Shown: positions 25,222 through 34,160 of the stretch, in pieces
Numbering within the stretch: the first letter of the stretch is position 1
Layout of the letters: the number at the start of each line of letters is the position of its first letter
From: JAJDUF01 sp965238265
GTDB taxonomy: Bacteria > Chloroflexota > UBA11872 > UBA12225 > JAJDUF01
Assembly: GCA_965238265.1 (NCBI GenBank)
Contig: OZ250185.1
Span: forward strand, 1,178,001 to 1,242,000
Reading direction: 5' to 3'
DNA: 64,000 bases
Notes under the pieces: generated by a model
Told to the model about the DNA's origin: nothing
Seen by the model: the letters and a program-made list of their open reading frames with translations, nothing else
Databases searched by the model: none
Program-made: the position numbers and the translations under genes

Positions 25222-25848
25222 CTAGACATCGGCCGACTCCGGTCCCCTAAAGGCATGACGGTATGGATCGGGCAAGAGTTCCCGCTGCCCGGCCAGATAC
25301 TCGCGCAGCCGCCGCCGGCCACGATTAATCCGCGACCGTACTGTGCCCAAGGGCACTTGGGTACTGTCGGCGATGGTCTGGTAGTCGTAGCCGAGTACGT
25401 CGCACATGGTCAGCGCCGTGCGTTGGTCCGGGGAGAGCGCGAGCAGCCCCGCTTGCAGCACGGCTGCCAGCTCGCGTCCCTCGGCCGCTGCCTCCGGGCC
25501 GGGCTGCGGATCGGGCAGCGTGGCCGCTGGCCCTTCCGTCTCGTCGTTGGGGCGGCTCGGCCGATCCAGCGAGACGGCCGGGCGGCGTTGGCGCTGGCGA
25601 TGAACGTCGTAGCACCGGCGCGTGGCAATACGCAGGAGCCACGCCGGAAACGAGCCGCCGCGGAAGTCCTGCAGGTGCTGGTACGCTGCGATGAAGGTCT
25701 CTTGCGCCGCGTCATCGGCGGTATCCGGGTCGCCAGTCAGGCGCAAGCAGAGGCCGTAAACGCGGTCTTGGTACCGCATGACCAGCCGGTTAAACGCCGA
25801 ACGGTCGCCGCTCTGCGCCGGCCCGACGAGCGCCGCGTCGTCGTTCAT
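25222..25848 (-). CDS. ECF-type RNA polymerase sigma factor
   Basis: A 208-residue sigma-70 family factor. Region 2 holds FNRLVMRYQDRVYGLCLRLTGD and DDAAQETFIAAYQHL (region 2.2), then WLLRIATRRCYDVHR (2.4); a linker rich in Pro/Glu follows; region 4 reads LLALSPDQRTALTMCDVLGYDY and IADSTQVPLGTVRSRINRGRRRL (helix-turn-helix). The ATG at 25848 was chosen because region 2 starts soon after and GGGGGAG lies upstream. Partner of the anti-sigma gene immediately downstream. Regulon unknown; no obvious autoregulatory promoter was found. Confidence 0.92.
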   Translation of the reverse strand: MNDDAALVGPAQSGDRSAFNRLVMRYQDRVYGLCLRLTGDPDTADDAAQETFIAAYQHLQDFRGGSFPAWLLRIATRRCYDVHRQRQRRPAVSLDRPSRPNDETEGPAATLPDPQPGPEAAAEGRELAAVLQAGLLALSPDQRTALTMCDVLGYDYQTIADSTQVPLGTVRSRINRGRRRLREYLAGQRELLPDPYRHAFRGPESADV

Positions 25849-25856
25849 GCATGAAT

Positions 25857-25900
25857 GACTCCCCCTCTCCACATTGTGGAGAGGGGCCCGGGGGGTGAGG
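25857..25900. repeat. Intergenic palindromic repeat, short form
   Basis: CCCCCTCTCCACATTGTGGAGAGGGG hairpin followed by CCCGGGGGGTGAGG, in the sigma gene leader. Confidence 0.7.
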
Positions 25901-25938
25901 TGTGCGTGCCTCCCCCCTTCAGGCCGCTTCCACACACG

Positions 25939-26904
25939 TTAGGACGCCGCACCCTCCAGCTCTCGACCGGCGAGGATCGCTCCGGCCAGCTGCATCGTCT
26001 TGATGCCTTCGTCGAGGGTGGCGGCGGGGAGCGTGACGGGCCGGTCCTCCTTGATGCAGTCGAGGAAGAAGCGGGCTTGGTCCGCCGTGTCGTTCCGGTC
26101 GCCGAGGGTCAGCGTGTGGCGCTCGCCGTCGCTGAGGACGACGCCTTCCGAGATGCCTTCCAAATAGGCCGAGATATCGCGACCGTGGATTTCGTAGCGT
26201 TGCAGCCGCGCATCGGTGGTGTAGTTGGCGACGAGATGGGCCACGCAGCCGTTCTCGAATACGATCTGCGCGGCGTAGACATCAACGTAGCGATGGAAGG
26301 CGCGGCGCCTGACGCTATGCACTTCGGCCACGTCCGAGCCGGCAAGCGACCGCAGTAGGTCAATGGAATGGATAGGCGTTTCCAGCAAGATGCTCTCCAG
26401 GACGGCGGGTGGGAACGTGCCGCCGGCCTCGGTCCGACTCATGCTCTTGTGGAACTCGCCGACAAGCTGCACCACCGGCCCGCGCGCCTCGACCATCCGG
26501 CGCGCTTGGACCAGGACCGCGTTGAACCGGCGCTGAAATCCTACGATGCCCTTGGCGCCCGAACGCTCGGCAGCGTCGCGTAATGCTCGCGCCTCGGCGA
26601 CGTTCATCCCCGGCGGCTTCTCCACCAGCGTGTGTACGCCATGCTCTAGACAAGGTAGGGCAGCCTGGGCGTTGATGTGGGGCGGGGTGGCGACGAACGC
26701 AGCGTCGAGGGTCTCCCCGTCGAGCATGTCCGCCACGCTGGTGTAGCGGTGAGCAACGCCGAACTCGTCTCCGGCAGCGTCGCGTGCTGCGGCGATGGGG
26801 TCGCACACGGCGACCATCGCTACGTCGTCGAACTGCTGCAACGCCTGCATGTGCCCGCGAGCACGGCCCCCGCAGCCGACGATTCCTACTGCCAGTCGTG
26901 TCAT
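25939..26904 (-). CDS. Gfo/Idh/MocA family oxidoreductase
   Basis: A 321-residue NAD(P)-dependent oxidoreductase with VGIVGCGGRARGH as the Rossmann motif, VEKPPGMNV as an intact EKP motif, and TPIHSIDLLRSLAG carrying the catalytic-region histidine and aspartate. GGAGG lies ten bases before the ATG. It is the most typical member of the six in this window. It stands next to the sigma factor gene but separated by a repeat, so co-transcription is uncertain. Substrate unknown. Confidence 0.9.
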   Translation of the reverse strand: MTRLAVGIVGCGGRARGHMQALQQFDDVAMVAVCDPIAAARDAAGDEFGVAHRYTSVADMLDGETLDAAFVATPPHINAQAALPCLEHGVHTLVEKPPGMNVAEARALRDAAERSGAKGIVGFQRRFNAVLVQARRMVEARGPVVQLVGEFHKSMSRTEAGGTFPPAVLESILLETPIHSIDLLRSLAGSDVAEVHSVRRRAFHRYVDVYAAQIVFENGCVAHLVANYTTDARLQRYEIHGRDISAYLEGISEGVVLSDGERHTLTLGDRNDTADQARFFLDCIKEDRPVTLPAATLDEGIKTMQLAGAILAGRELEGAAS

Positions 26905-26935
26905 ATGCCATCTACCTCCTTAGATGAACGTTGCC

Positions 26936-26959
26936 GTCATTGCGGCTTTCGCCGCAATC
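26936..26959. repeat. Short inverted repeat, GTCATTGCGGC...GCCGCAATC
   Basis: ATTGCGGC/GCCGCAAT arms around TTTC; cousin of the CATTCCCGC repeats. Related sequences near 7825 and 49473. Confidence 0.6.
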
Positions 26960-26997
26960 TAGCAGGTAAGGAGCCTGGACTCCGGCTTCCGCCGCAC

Positions 26998-27043
26998 ACC
27001 CCCTCTCTATCGCTCGGCGATGGAGAGGGGGCCGGGGGGTGAG
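26998..27043. repeat. Intergenic palindromic repeat, short form
   Basis: CCCCTCTCTATCGCTCGGCGATGGAGAGGGG hairpin with GCCGGGGGGTGAG tail; near-identical to 24191 and 38898. Confidence 0.7.
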
Positions 27044-27063
27044 ACGCCAAGACTACTCCCTAC

Positions 27064-27702
27064 TTACCGCCCCAGCCGGAAGGGCGGGTACTGGTCGGTC
27101 AGGCCAAAGAGGTAGGCATTGAGCCGCGTGCTCCACCGTAGGTACCCCCCGATGATTTCGTAGCCCCAGGAGGGATAGTGGCCGTTGAGCAGCACGGGAA
27201 TCCAGGTGATAAGCGCGAGCACTGTTGCCACAATGGCGAGCACATAGAGCAGGATCAGGTGCGGGATCAGGATGATGAGCTTGATGACGATACCGATGAC
27301 CGGAAGGGCCCAGAGACGGTTGTGTTCCTCGGGCACGTTGAAGTCCACGTCAACGTCATACGGCTCCTCGCCCTCGGCGGCCTGCCCGAGACGGAACGGC
27401 GGGTACCGGTCGGTCAAGCCATAGAGATACGCATTGACATTGGCACTCCACCGCAACGTACCTCCGATCACGTCATACCCCCACGACGGATAATGACCAC
27501 CAAACAAGACCGGTATCCAGGTGACCAGAGCGAGCAATTCGGCGACAGCCCCGAGGACGGAAAGGATAAGCAGGTGCGGGATCAGGATAATGAGCTTGAC
27601 GGCGCCGCCCAGGACCGGAATAGCCCAGAGGCGGTTGTGCTCTGCGGGAACGGTGAACTCCACCTGGACATCATAGGCTTGCTCGTCCGCAGTCGTGGCC
27701 AT
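27064..27702 (-). CDS. Tandem DUF4389 membrane protein
   Basis: A 212-residue protein made of two consecutive DUF4389-like units. Unit 1 runs from about 8 to 100 and unit 2 from about 112 to 212; both contain YDV-x-V-x-F-x-VP-EHNRLWA, a hydrophobic hairpin LIILIPH, TWIPVL, GHYPSWGY and YPPFRLG. The two halves are so alike that an internal gene duplication is evident. Each unit has two membrane helices. GGGGGAG precedes the ATG. DUF4389 proteins have no assigned activity. No neighbour suggests one. Confidence 0.85.
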   Translation of the reverse strand: MATTADEQAYDVQVEFTVPAEHNRLWAIPVLGGAVKLIILIPHLLILSVLGAVAELLALVTWIPVLFGGHYPSWGYDVIGGTLRWSANVNAYLYGLTDRYPPFRLGQAAEGEEPYDVDVDFNVPEEHNRLWALPVIGIVIKLIILIPHLILLYVLAIVATVLALITWIPVLLNGHYPSWGYEIIGGYLRWSTRLNAYLFGLTDQYPPFRLGR

Positions 27703-27860
27703 CTTTCGCTCCCCCTTGTGTGTGCTTCCGGTCGGTAACTGCTGCGGCCTGCGCCTCCCTTCCCAATGAGTCGCCTTGGCTCGCTAGTCTAGGCCGCGCT
27801 ACCGCTGCGGTCAAGCCACGATCCGGCCCGGTCGCCCTCCGAAGATAGGCCGGGTGGCGA

Positions 27861-29084
27861 TCATCGTCGCTCTGGTGGCGGCCGCCGGAGGAGTAGCGGC
27901 AGGCAGAGGAGCAGGGCACTCGCACCGCCGATGACCATGATAATCCGTGTATCGCCGCGCTCGGCAACGCTCCCGAGCGCCAGGCTCCCCAGAGGCATGG
28001 CCCCGGCAGCCAAGGCCACGTACACGCTCATCACGCGGCCGACCAGACGGTCGGGCACGATCAGTTGGATCGTGGACTGCGAGGCGGTCAAGAAGCCGAT
28101 AGAGCCGAGACCGACGAGTGCCAGTCCGAGCAGGGCGGCCGGGAGTGTCGGGATGAACCCCAGGATCAGCAGCCCCAGCCCGGTCACAATGGTAAAGGCG
28201 CCCATCGCCCGATACTCCCGGTTGTTGGTGTATCTGCTGCCCGTAATCAGCGCGCCGATGATCCCGCCGCTGCCCACGGCCGTTAGCAGCGTGCCCAGGC
28301 CCTCAGGACCCAAGCCGAGCTGCCGCTCGGTATAGGCGGGTAAGAAGGCTTGGTGTGGCAGCACCAACAGGCCGAACCCGCCGGTCACGAGTAGCAGCCG
28401 GCGCACGTCCACCTCACGCCGGGTGTAGTCGAGGCCCTGACCAATGGCTGCCCACCACGACACGGGCCGGCTCGTGGTGAGCTTGCGCGGCCGGATGGCC
28501 AAGGTCACCAGAATGATGCCGAGCGAGCTGCCGGCACTCACGGCCAGGCACACCGCCGGTCCGGCGATGCTCAACAGACCGCCGGCTAACGCCGGTGCCA
28601 GGACCCGCGATAGGTTGAAGCGCACCGAGCTGACGGCGACCGCGGTACGCAATCGCTCGGTTGGCACCAGGTCCTTGATGACGGCTTGCCAGGTCGGGAA
28701 CATCACGGCGTCGCAGAGGCCGAGTGTGGCCACCAGCGCCAGAATGACGACCGGGTTGAGCCAGCCGCCCGCGCCGAGTGCCGCCAAGAGGGTGTTGAAG
28801 AGCGTGACGGCGGTGCTCACCGTGAGCATCAGCCGCCGCCGATCCAAGCGGTCGGCGAGCACGCCGCCGAGCAGCCCGAAGAAGAACACCGGCGCCAGCT
28901 GCGCGAACGTCAGCACACCGAGGTAGAAGACCGAGCCGGTCAGTTCGAAAGCCACCCAGCTCACGGTGACGACGCGGAACCACATGCCCATCGCCGAGAT
29001 AAAGCTGCCCCCCATGAACAGGGCAAAATCCCGGTTGATGAACGTGTGGGCGAGGCGTAACCGGATGGCTTGCATCGCTCTCAT
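27861..29084 (-). CDS. MFS transporter (EntS-like exporter family)
   Basis: A 407-residue major facilitator protein with about twelve membrane segments. It has an N-terminal cytoplasmic stretch, then ALFMGGSFISAMGMWF, the loop motif GVLADRLDRRRL (MFS motif A, residues about 75-86), and a second-half VGRVMSVY loop. The arrangement resembles the DUF894/enterobactin-exporter branch, which expels small molecules. Reading frame intact. It is followed on the same strand by the HD-domain and ABC genes upstream of it, without overlap. Confidence 0.88.
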   Translation of the reverse strand: MRAMQAIRLRLAHTFINRDFALFMGGSFISAMGMWFRVVTVSWVAFELTGSVFYLGVLTFAQLAPVFFFGLLGGVLADRLDRRRLMLTVSTAVTLFNTLLAALGAGGWLNPVVILALVATLGLCDAVMFPTWQAVIKDLVPTERLRTAVAVSSVRFNLSRVLAPALAGGLLSIAGPAVCLAVSAGSSLGIILVTLAIRPRKLTTSRPVSWWAAIGQGLDYTRREVDVRRLLLVTGGFGLLVLPHQAFLPAYTERQLGLGPEGLGTLLTAVGSGGIIGALITGSRYTNNREYRAMGAFTIVTGLGLLILGFIPTLPAALLGLALVGLGSIGFLTASQSTIQLIVPDRLVGRVMSVYVALAAGAMPLGSLALGSVAERGDTRIIMVIGGASALLLCLPLLLRRPPPERR

Positions 29085-29112
29085 TGGCGGTGGGGTGCCT
29101 CGCCTCCCCCTG

Positions 29113-29700
29113 CTACTCTGCTTCGGTCAAGGCCCCGGCGCGACCGAGGATCGTCCAGAAAGCGTGATCGGCGAGGTGGACGATGGTGTTCTCCAGGCTC
29201 CGCTCGACGCGCTCGCCCTCGCCGGAGTGGGCGCCCGCAGTGTGCGCGACCGCTTCCGGCAGGCCGACGGTGAGGGCTACGTAGACGCCGTAAGGGGGGT
29301 GGCGGATGGAGGGATAGCCCACGGCGGCGGGGTCGGCCTGCCAGCGGGCCTGGTTGCGCGGGCTGAACTCGAACGGTTTGCCAACGTCGTGGCACAGCGC
29401 ACAGGCAACCAGTAGATCGCGGTTGATCCCCACCGGGCCGACGACCTGCTCTAACGAATCGGCCATCGCCAGTGCGATGCGGGCGACGCCGCGCAGATGC
29501 TCGGTCTGCGTGCCCTGCTTCATGCGCGGCGTCGTCGGATTGCCGGAGCCACGTATTTGCTCGATGGCGGTAAACTCCGTTTGCGAGAGCGCGAAGGCCC
29601 ACGCCTCTACCACTTTGTCGCGCAGATCGTCGTCCTCGATTACGTCAAGCTCCGGGAAGCTCCGCCGCACGCTCGCTCGCAGTTCATCCATCGTCGCCAT
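29113..29700 (-). CDS. HD-domain phosphohydrolase
   Basis: A 195-residue protein with the metal-binding HD pattern: HLRGVARIALAMAD, then ACALCHDVGKPFEF (the HD doublet), GVYVALTVGLPEAVAHTAGAHSG and IVHLADHAF. These give the H...HD...H...D set of residues. Such enzymes hydrolyse nucleotides or phosphoesters. GGAGG lies seven bases before the ATG. It is short and single-domain, with no partner domain that would name the substrate. Confidence 0.82.
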   Translation of the reverse strand: MATMDELRASVRRSFPELDVIEDDDLRDKVVEAWAFALSQTEFTAIEQIRGSGNPTTPRMKQGTQTEHLRGVARIALAMADSLEQVVGPVGINRDLLVACALCHDVGKPFEFSPRNQARWQADPAAVGYPSIRHPPYGVYVALTVGLPEAVAHTAGAHSGEGERVERSLENTIVHLADHAFWTILGRAGALTEAE

Positions 29701-29841
29701 GTCCTACCTCCTCGCGGTCTGGCAGAAGATAGCCTACAGCAAGCCGGGGCGCCGATGTAGGGACAACCCTCGTGGTTGCCCTCTCCGGCATCCTGTCCGG
29801 GGCCGGGATGCTCCTACGAGGTTGGCGGCCGGGGATGCGGC

Positions 29842-30585
29842 CTATTCCAACCGCCACTTGAGGACGCGGGCGACGACGAGCAGGGAGCCGAGCGAGAACA
29901 GTGCTAAGACGGCCAGGTCACTGAGCAGCTGGGTCGAGATGCCTGGCTCCAGGGCGGCGCGGAACGCCCGCGCCGCGTAACTCGGCGGCAGCAGGTGGCC
30001 TGTCCATTGCAGGAGGCCGGGCAGTCGTTCCGGCGGAATCATCACCGGTGCGAAAAACATGATGAAGAACATCGTGAGCTGGCTGACCATGCCCACCACG
30101 CGCCAGTTCTTGATGCCGAGACCGATCATGGCTCCCAGCCCGGCCAGCGAGACGGCGCTCAACGGCACGATGACCAGGACGAGGGGGTTAAACGACAAGG
30201 GCAGGCTAAAGAGCCAGCTGCCGACAAGCACCGTAATGATCATCCCGGGGATGGCCGCGAGGCTATTGCCGGTCACTACGGCCAGGATATAGGCCGTCTT
30301 GCTGATCGGGAGCGAGGCGTAGTAGACGATGGCCCCGTTGCGGCGCTGTTGAGCCAGGTCTGAGGCCACCATCATGACTCCCAGCGTCACCAGCGCCATG
30401 ACGGCAGCGCCAGGAACGAGATACCGGCCCAGCGCCGGATCGCGGCTGTCGGCAATGAAGGAGAAGGCGAAGATCATCCCCAGATTGAGGAAGACCGATA
30501 ACCCCAGGACCATGCCGAGCCATTGCCGGAATTCCAGCACGATGACCGCCGTCAGGTGGATGTAGTTCAGCCAGAGTCGTTTCAA
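29842..30585 (-). CDS. ABC-2 type transporter permease
   Basis: A 247-residue membrane protein with six hydrophobic segments and the ABC-2 permease pattern (RYLVPGAAVMALVTLGVMM, AYILAVVTGNSLAAIPGM, SLAGLGAMIGLGIKNW). The start is a TTG at 30585, supported by GGAGG eight bases upstream. It lies 35 bases after the ATPase gene at 30621 and would pair with it as an exporter half. Substrate cannot be determined; drug or lipid export is typical for this arrangement. Confidence 0.88.
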   Translation of the reverse strand: MKRLWLNYIHLTAVIVLEFRQWLGMVLGLSVFLNLGMIFAFSFIADSRDPALGRYLVPGAAVMALVTLGVMMVASDLAQQRRNGAIVYYASLPISKTAYILAVVTGNSLAAIPGMIITVLVGSWLFSLPLSFNPLVLVIVPLSAVSLAGLGAMIGLGIKNWRVVGMVSQLTMFFIMFFAPVMIPPERLPGLLQWTGHLLPPSYAARAFRAALEPGISTQLLSDLAVLALFSLGSLLVVARVLKWRLE

Positions 30586-30620
30586 TTGCTTGTCCTCCGT
30601 TCAGCCCGTGCAGCCGGCCA

Positions 30621-31643
30621 TCACCCCGCCGCAACCGGTGTCTCGTCGGGAAGCACCGCTGCTACCTCCCCGTCATCGTCGGCAATGGATCGCCCGACCA
30701 GCTCTACATAGACATCTTCTAGTGAGGCGGTAGCGACCCGAAAGTCATCAATGCCATCCAACCCCACCGTTGCGAGCACGCGGTCCACTGCGGTACCCAC
30801 GCCGTCGAGCGGCACGCGGAGCGAGAGCTGCTGTGGTCGTGGCTGGCGCAGGGCGCCCAACGCCGCCAAGTCTGCCAGCTGGTCGGTACTGAGAGCACCG
30901 TCCTCGCGCAACCACACCTCCACACGCAATGAGTCGCCCAGGCGCTCCTTCAGCTCCCCCGGCGTCCCTTCGGCAACGACGCGCCCATTGTTGATGAGCG
31001 CCACGCGATCCACGACGCGCTCGGCCTCCAGCACATTGTGGGTCACCAGCAAGCACGCTGCGCCGTTCTCGTTGACGACGCGCCGAATCATGTCCCAGAC
31101 CGCACGCCGCCGGAGCGGATCGAGATCATTCGTCGGCTCGTCCAGGACCAGCAGCGGCGGATGGCCCAGTAGCGCGGCGACGAAGCCGGCCATTCGTTGC
31201 ATCCCGCCGGAGGCCTGAAACACGGCCTTGCGCCGAATCTCCTCCAGGTCGAACAGGCGAAACAGTTGCTCGCGCTGGTCTATCGCTTCCCGATGCGAGA
31301 GGCCCTTGAGCCGTCCGGTGAAATAGATGGCCTCCTCCGCGTACAGATCACGCATCGCGAAGGTCGTCTGCGGCAAGTAGCCGATCATCCGCTTCACGGT
31401 GTCGGGATCGCGTACCGGGTCCGCGCCAAAGACCGTGAGGCTCCCCGCGGTTGGCTCGATCAAGCCCAGCACCTGCTGGACGAACGTGCTTTTCCCGGCG
31501 CCGTTGGGTCCGAGCAGACCATAGACCTGGCCCCGCTGCACGCGGACGTTGAGCCGGTCATTGGCTTTGACGCCGTCCTTGTAGACCTTCGTGAGGTCCG
31601 TCGCTTCGATGGCCAGCCCCTTGTGGTTGGCAAAGGTACTCAT
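30621..31643 (-). CDS. ABC transporter ATP-binding protein (DrrA-like)
   Basis: A 340-residue ATPase. Walker A is GPNGAGKST; the signature sits in AVFQASGGMQRMAGFVAALLG with the unusual sequence ASGGM in place of LSGGQ; Walker B is LLVLDEPTNDLDP; the H-loop is LLVTHNVLEAE. A C-terminal domain of about 80 residues follows, as in DrrA-type exporters. Start at the ATG at 31643: the frame continues upstream into non-homologous sequence. Co-directional with the permease downstream. Confidence 0.9.
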   Translation of the reverse strand: MSTFANHKGLAIEATDLTKVYKDGVKANDRLNVRVQRGQVYGLLGPNGAGKSTFVQQVLGLIEPTAGSLTVFGADPVRDPDTVKRMIGYLPQTTFAMRDLYAEEAIYFTGRLKGLSHREAIDQREQLFRLFDLEEIRRKAVFQASGGMQRMAGFVAALLGHPPLLVLDEPTNDLDPLRRRAVWDMIRRVVNENGAACLLVTHNVLEAERVVDRVALINNGRVVAEGTPGELKERLGDSLRVEVWLREDGALSTDQLADLAALGALRQPRPQQLSLRVPLDGVGTAVDRVLATVGLDGIDDFRVATASLEDVYVELVGRSIADDDGEVAAVLPDETPVAAG

Positions 31644-31818
31644 GAACTGAACAATGCTCCTTGGGAATGGGCGTGGGGGCGGCAGCCGGCTGAGACAGAC
31701 AGCGGTGAGGCCACTACTCTTAGTGTAGACAACGAGCGCGAGTGGAGAGTTTCGCGCGGCGCTGGTGTCCTCGTTGTCTTGAACGGAGCCAGCTATACCG
31801 GGAGAAGGAGAACTGCTG

Positions 31819-32958
31819 ATGCGCGTCATCGGAGCCGGCCATGTGTACGATGCGGCAGCGGGGCCGCGCCACGGTCGCGTCTGCGCCCACACGACGGTAA
31901 GCCTCCTCTATGATGGCACCGTGCTCGTCGCCTTTCGGCGCGGCAGTAGCCGCGATTCGTTGGATGGGCACGTCTGCGTGTATGCCAGTATGGACGGGCT
32001 ACGCACCTGGGAGCAGCGCCACGATGGCTTTGGTCTCGGGGCGTGGGACGGCACCCCGGGCGAGGTCAAGTGCCTGGCGATTGAGGAATTGACTCCCGGT
32101 GTGCTCACCGGCACGAGCCTGTGGGTGGATCGTTCGCGCCCGGAGCTACCGTGGATCAGCCCGCAGACCCAAGGGCTGCTGCCGATGTGCCTTTTCCATA
32201 CCACCTCCACCGATGGCGGTCGCACCTGGGGCCATCGGCGGGAGGTGGCGACGGCGCCGCACGTCGCGGCCTCGCCCTGCTCCTCGTCTGTCCTGGCGCT
32301 GCCCGGGGGGGTACTGGCCCAACCGTATGAGCACTGGAAAGCCTACGACGACCGGACTACCCCCCGGCCCGGTGCCCGCTTGCGCCTCTCCTCCGACGCC
32401 GGTGTGACCTGGCCGGAGTATGTCACCGTGGCCGTGCATCCCGATGCTGCGCTCTACTACTGGGACCAGCGCCTCGGCCGGCATCCGGACACCGGCCGGC
32501 TCGTTGCGATGTTCTGGACCCACGATGCGACCGTCGGCCAAGATCGGGATATCCACATTGCCTGGGGTTCCCCGGACGGTCGCTCCTGGACACAGCCCGT
32601 CGGGACCGGTCTGCCCGGCCAGCATTGCCAACCGTTGCCCGTCGGCGGTGATCGGTTGGTGGCCGTCTATACGCACCGGCGCCAGCCGCCCGGTATCCGT
32701 GCCGCCGTCAGCCGGGACTTCGGCCGGACCTGGGATCGCACACTGGAGCTTCCGGTGTACGACAGCCTAGCCGGGGCCGAGTCCGGGACGGGGACGCCGC
32801 GCGATCAGCGCGAGTTGTGGGAGGACATGCTCGCCTGGCGCTTCGGCCATCCCCGCGCCGTACACCTGCCGGATGGCGACATCGTGGTGGTCTTCTACGC
32901 TGGCGACGATGCTGCCGTCGGTGTCCGCTGGGCACGTCTGCGGCTCTGTACCGAGTAG
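31819..32958 (+). CDS. Sialidase-like BNR/Asp-box protein
   Basis: A 379-residue six-bladed beta-propeller candidate. Five Asp-box (S-x-D-x-G-x-T-W) motifs are visible: SMDGLRTW (57-64), STDGGRTW (130-137), SSDAGVTW (191-198), SPDGRSW (251-257) and SRDFGRTW (298-305). An N-terminal VAFRRGS is near the position of the sialidase arginine triad. No signal peptide is found. It is expected to release sialic acid or bind glycans; the arginine triad should be checked by modelling. It is one of three such proteins in the window (also 46294 and 52692). GGAGAAGGAG precedes the ATG. Confidence 0.85.
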   Translation: MRVIGAGHVYDAAAGPRHGRVCAHTTVSLLYDGTVLVAFRRGSSRDSLDGHVCVYASMDGLRTWEQRHDGFGLGAWDGTPGEVKCLAIEELTPGVLTGTSLWVDRSRPELPWISPQTQGLLPMCLFHTTSTDGGRTWGHRREVATAPHVAASPCSSSVLALPGGVLAQPYEHWKAYDDRTTPRPGARLRLSSDAGVTWPEYVTVAVHPDAALYYWDQRLGRHPDTGRLVAMFWTHDATVGQDRDIHIAWGSPDGRSWTQPVGTGLPGQHCQPLPVGGDRLVAVYTHRRQPPGIRAAVSRDFGRTWDRTLELPVYDSLAGAESGTGTPRDQRELWEDMLAWRFGHPRAVHLPDGDIVVVFYAGDDAAVGVRWARLRLCTE

Positions 32959-33079
32959 CGGTGCCGCGGCGCATGCCTGAGACGGTAGCCTGGGACTCCT
33001 CGCTTGGCGCATACTACGCCGCAGGCCATTGGCGCGTGAGTACGCAAGGACTGCTGGCGGTCTTGCGGAAGGAGGGAGC

Positions 33080-33274
33080 ATGGTAGCAACGGCAACGGCA
33101 CCCCGGACGGAGGCCGCCCTCGCGCTGCACGGCGGTACGCCGGTGCGCGGCCGGGACAATCCGCTCCCCCAGCGAGCGCCGCGGATCATTGCCCCCGAAG
33201 CCTACGATCTCGTCAAGCAGGTGCTGGACAGCGGGTTTACCGCCAGGTTCAGCCCTGCAGGAAGTGCTCGATAG
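33080..33274 (+). pseudogene. Truncated DegT/DnrJ/EryC1/StrS aminotransferase fragment
   Basis: About 55 residues remain, ALALHGGTPVRGRDNPLPQ ... IIAPEAYDLVKQVLDSGFTARF, which match the N-terminus of PLP-dependent sugar aminotransferases. GGAGGGAG precedes the ATG. The frame then runs into the end of the convergent aldolase gene (33249-34010), so the rest of the enzyme, including the PLP lysine, is missing. Probably the remains of a deletion that joined two loci. Confidence 0.7.
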
Positions 33275-34010
33275 CCGCGGCGGCGCCATCGCGGACCAGC
33301 CCTACGTCGCTGGCAATCGGGCAGAAATTGAACCCCTGAGCCACGTAGCGCAGCGCATCTTCAGGGTCGGCACCGCTGTAGAACCCCGCGACCTTGCTCG
33401 CCGCCCGCGCTACCGCGGCGACTCGCCGGCAGGCGGCGGCGTGCTGCTCGTCGTGCTCCCCTGGGAGCTGACCCATGCTGAAGCCGAGGTCGTTCGGCCC
33501 GATGAACACGCCATCGAGACCCGGCGTCTCGACAATGGCCTCGATTTGGTTCACGGCATCAATGTGCTCGATCAGCGCAATACACAGCACTTGCTCGTTC
33601 GCCCAAACCCGGTAGTCACCGGTGGCCCGGAAACGGGCGCGGTTAGGCCCCCAGCTGCGGAACCCCAGCGGTGGATAGCGACAGGACCCGGCAGCCTTGG
33701 CCGCGTCGGCGGGCGAGGCGATCAAGGGCACGATCACACCGTCGGCCCCGGCGTCGAGAATGTATTGGATATGGACCGGCTCATTCCAAGGGACGCGCAC
33801 GAGGGCCGCCACGTCGGCGTTCCCGACGGCTTGGAGCCAGGCCGCGGCGCGATCCGGCCCAATCGTCATGCCGTGCTGCATATCGAGTACCAGCACATCG
33901 AACCCGCTGTGGGCCATCGTCTCGGCGATCAGGCCATCGGTTGTGGAGAGCCAGGCCGCACTGACCGGCCGATCCTCACACCACAGTCCCCGTAGTCGCT
34001 CAACACTCAC
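33249..34010 (-). CDS. HpcH/HpaI-type aldolase
   Basis: A 253-residue class II aldolase of the HpcH/citrate-lyase-beta family, which cleaves 2-oxo-acids to pyruvate or similar and an aldehyde. Visible: LDMQHGMT (metal/His region), ALVRVPWNEP, DAGADGVIVPLI, FRSWGPNRAR, ALIEHIDAVNQ and VFIGPNDLGFSMG. The metal ligands Glu and Asp in these motifs are present. GTG start with GGAGG upstream. No operon partner on the same side. A role in sugar-acid breakdown would fit the ManD-like gene elsewhere in the window, but this is inference. Confidence 0.87.
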   Translation of the reverse strand: MSVERLRGLWCEDRPVSAAWLSTTDGLIAETMAHSGFDVLVLDMQHGMTIGPDRAAAWLQAVGNADVAALVRVPWNEPVHIQYILDAGADGVIVPLIASPADAAKAAGSCRYPPLGFRSWGPNRARFRATGDYRVWANEQVLCIALIEHIDAVNQIEAIVETPGLDGVFIGPNDLGFSMGQLPGEHDEQHAAACRRVAAVARAASKVAGFYSGADPEDALRYVAQGFNFCPIASDVGLVRDGAAAAIEHFLQG

Positions 34011-34160
34011 GCAACACCTCCATCATGCGGCCGAGCTTCCCGTGCTCCCGACGGCGCCCGTTTACACCATCCTAGGCCCGGAATTAAGGTGGTGCAAACG
34101 GACACGTCGCCGGGCACAGCCGGTCCGAGCCGCTGCGCCCACCCTGCGTAGCTCATTATG

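Noticed and set aside
32971..33086. Short frame between the sialidase and the aminotransferase fragment, ending in RKEGAW
   Set aside because: Only 37 codons, no clear ribosome binding site and no homology; possibly a remnant of the same deletion.
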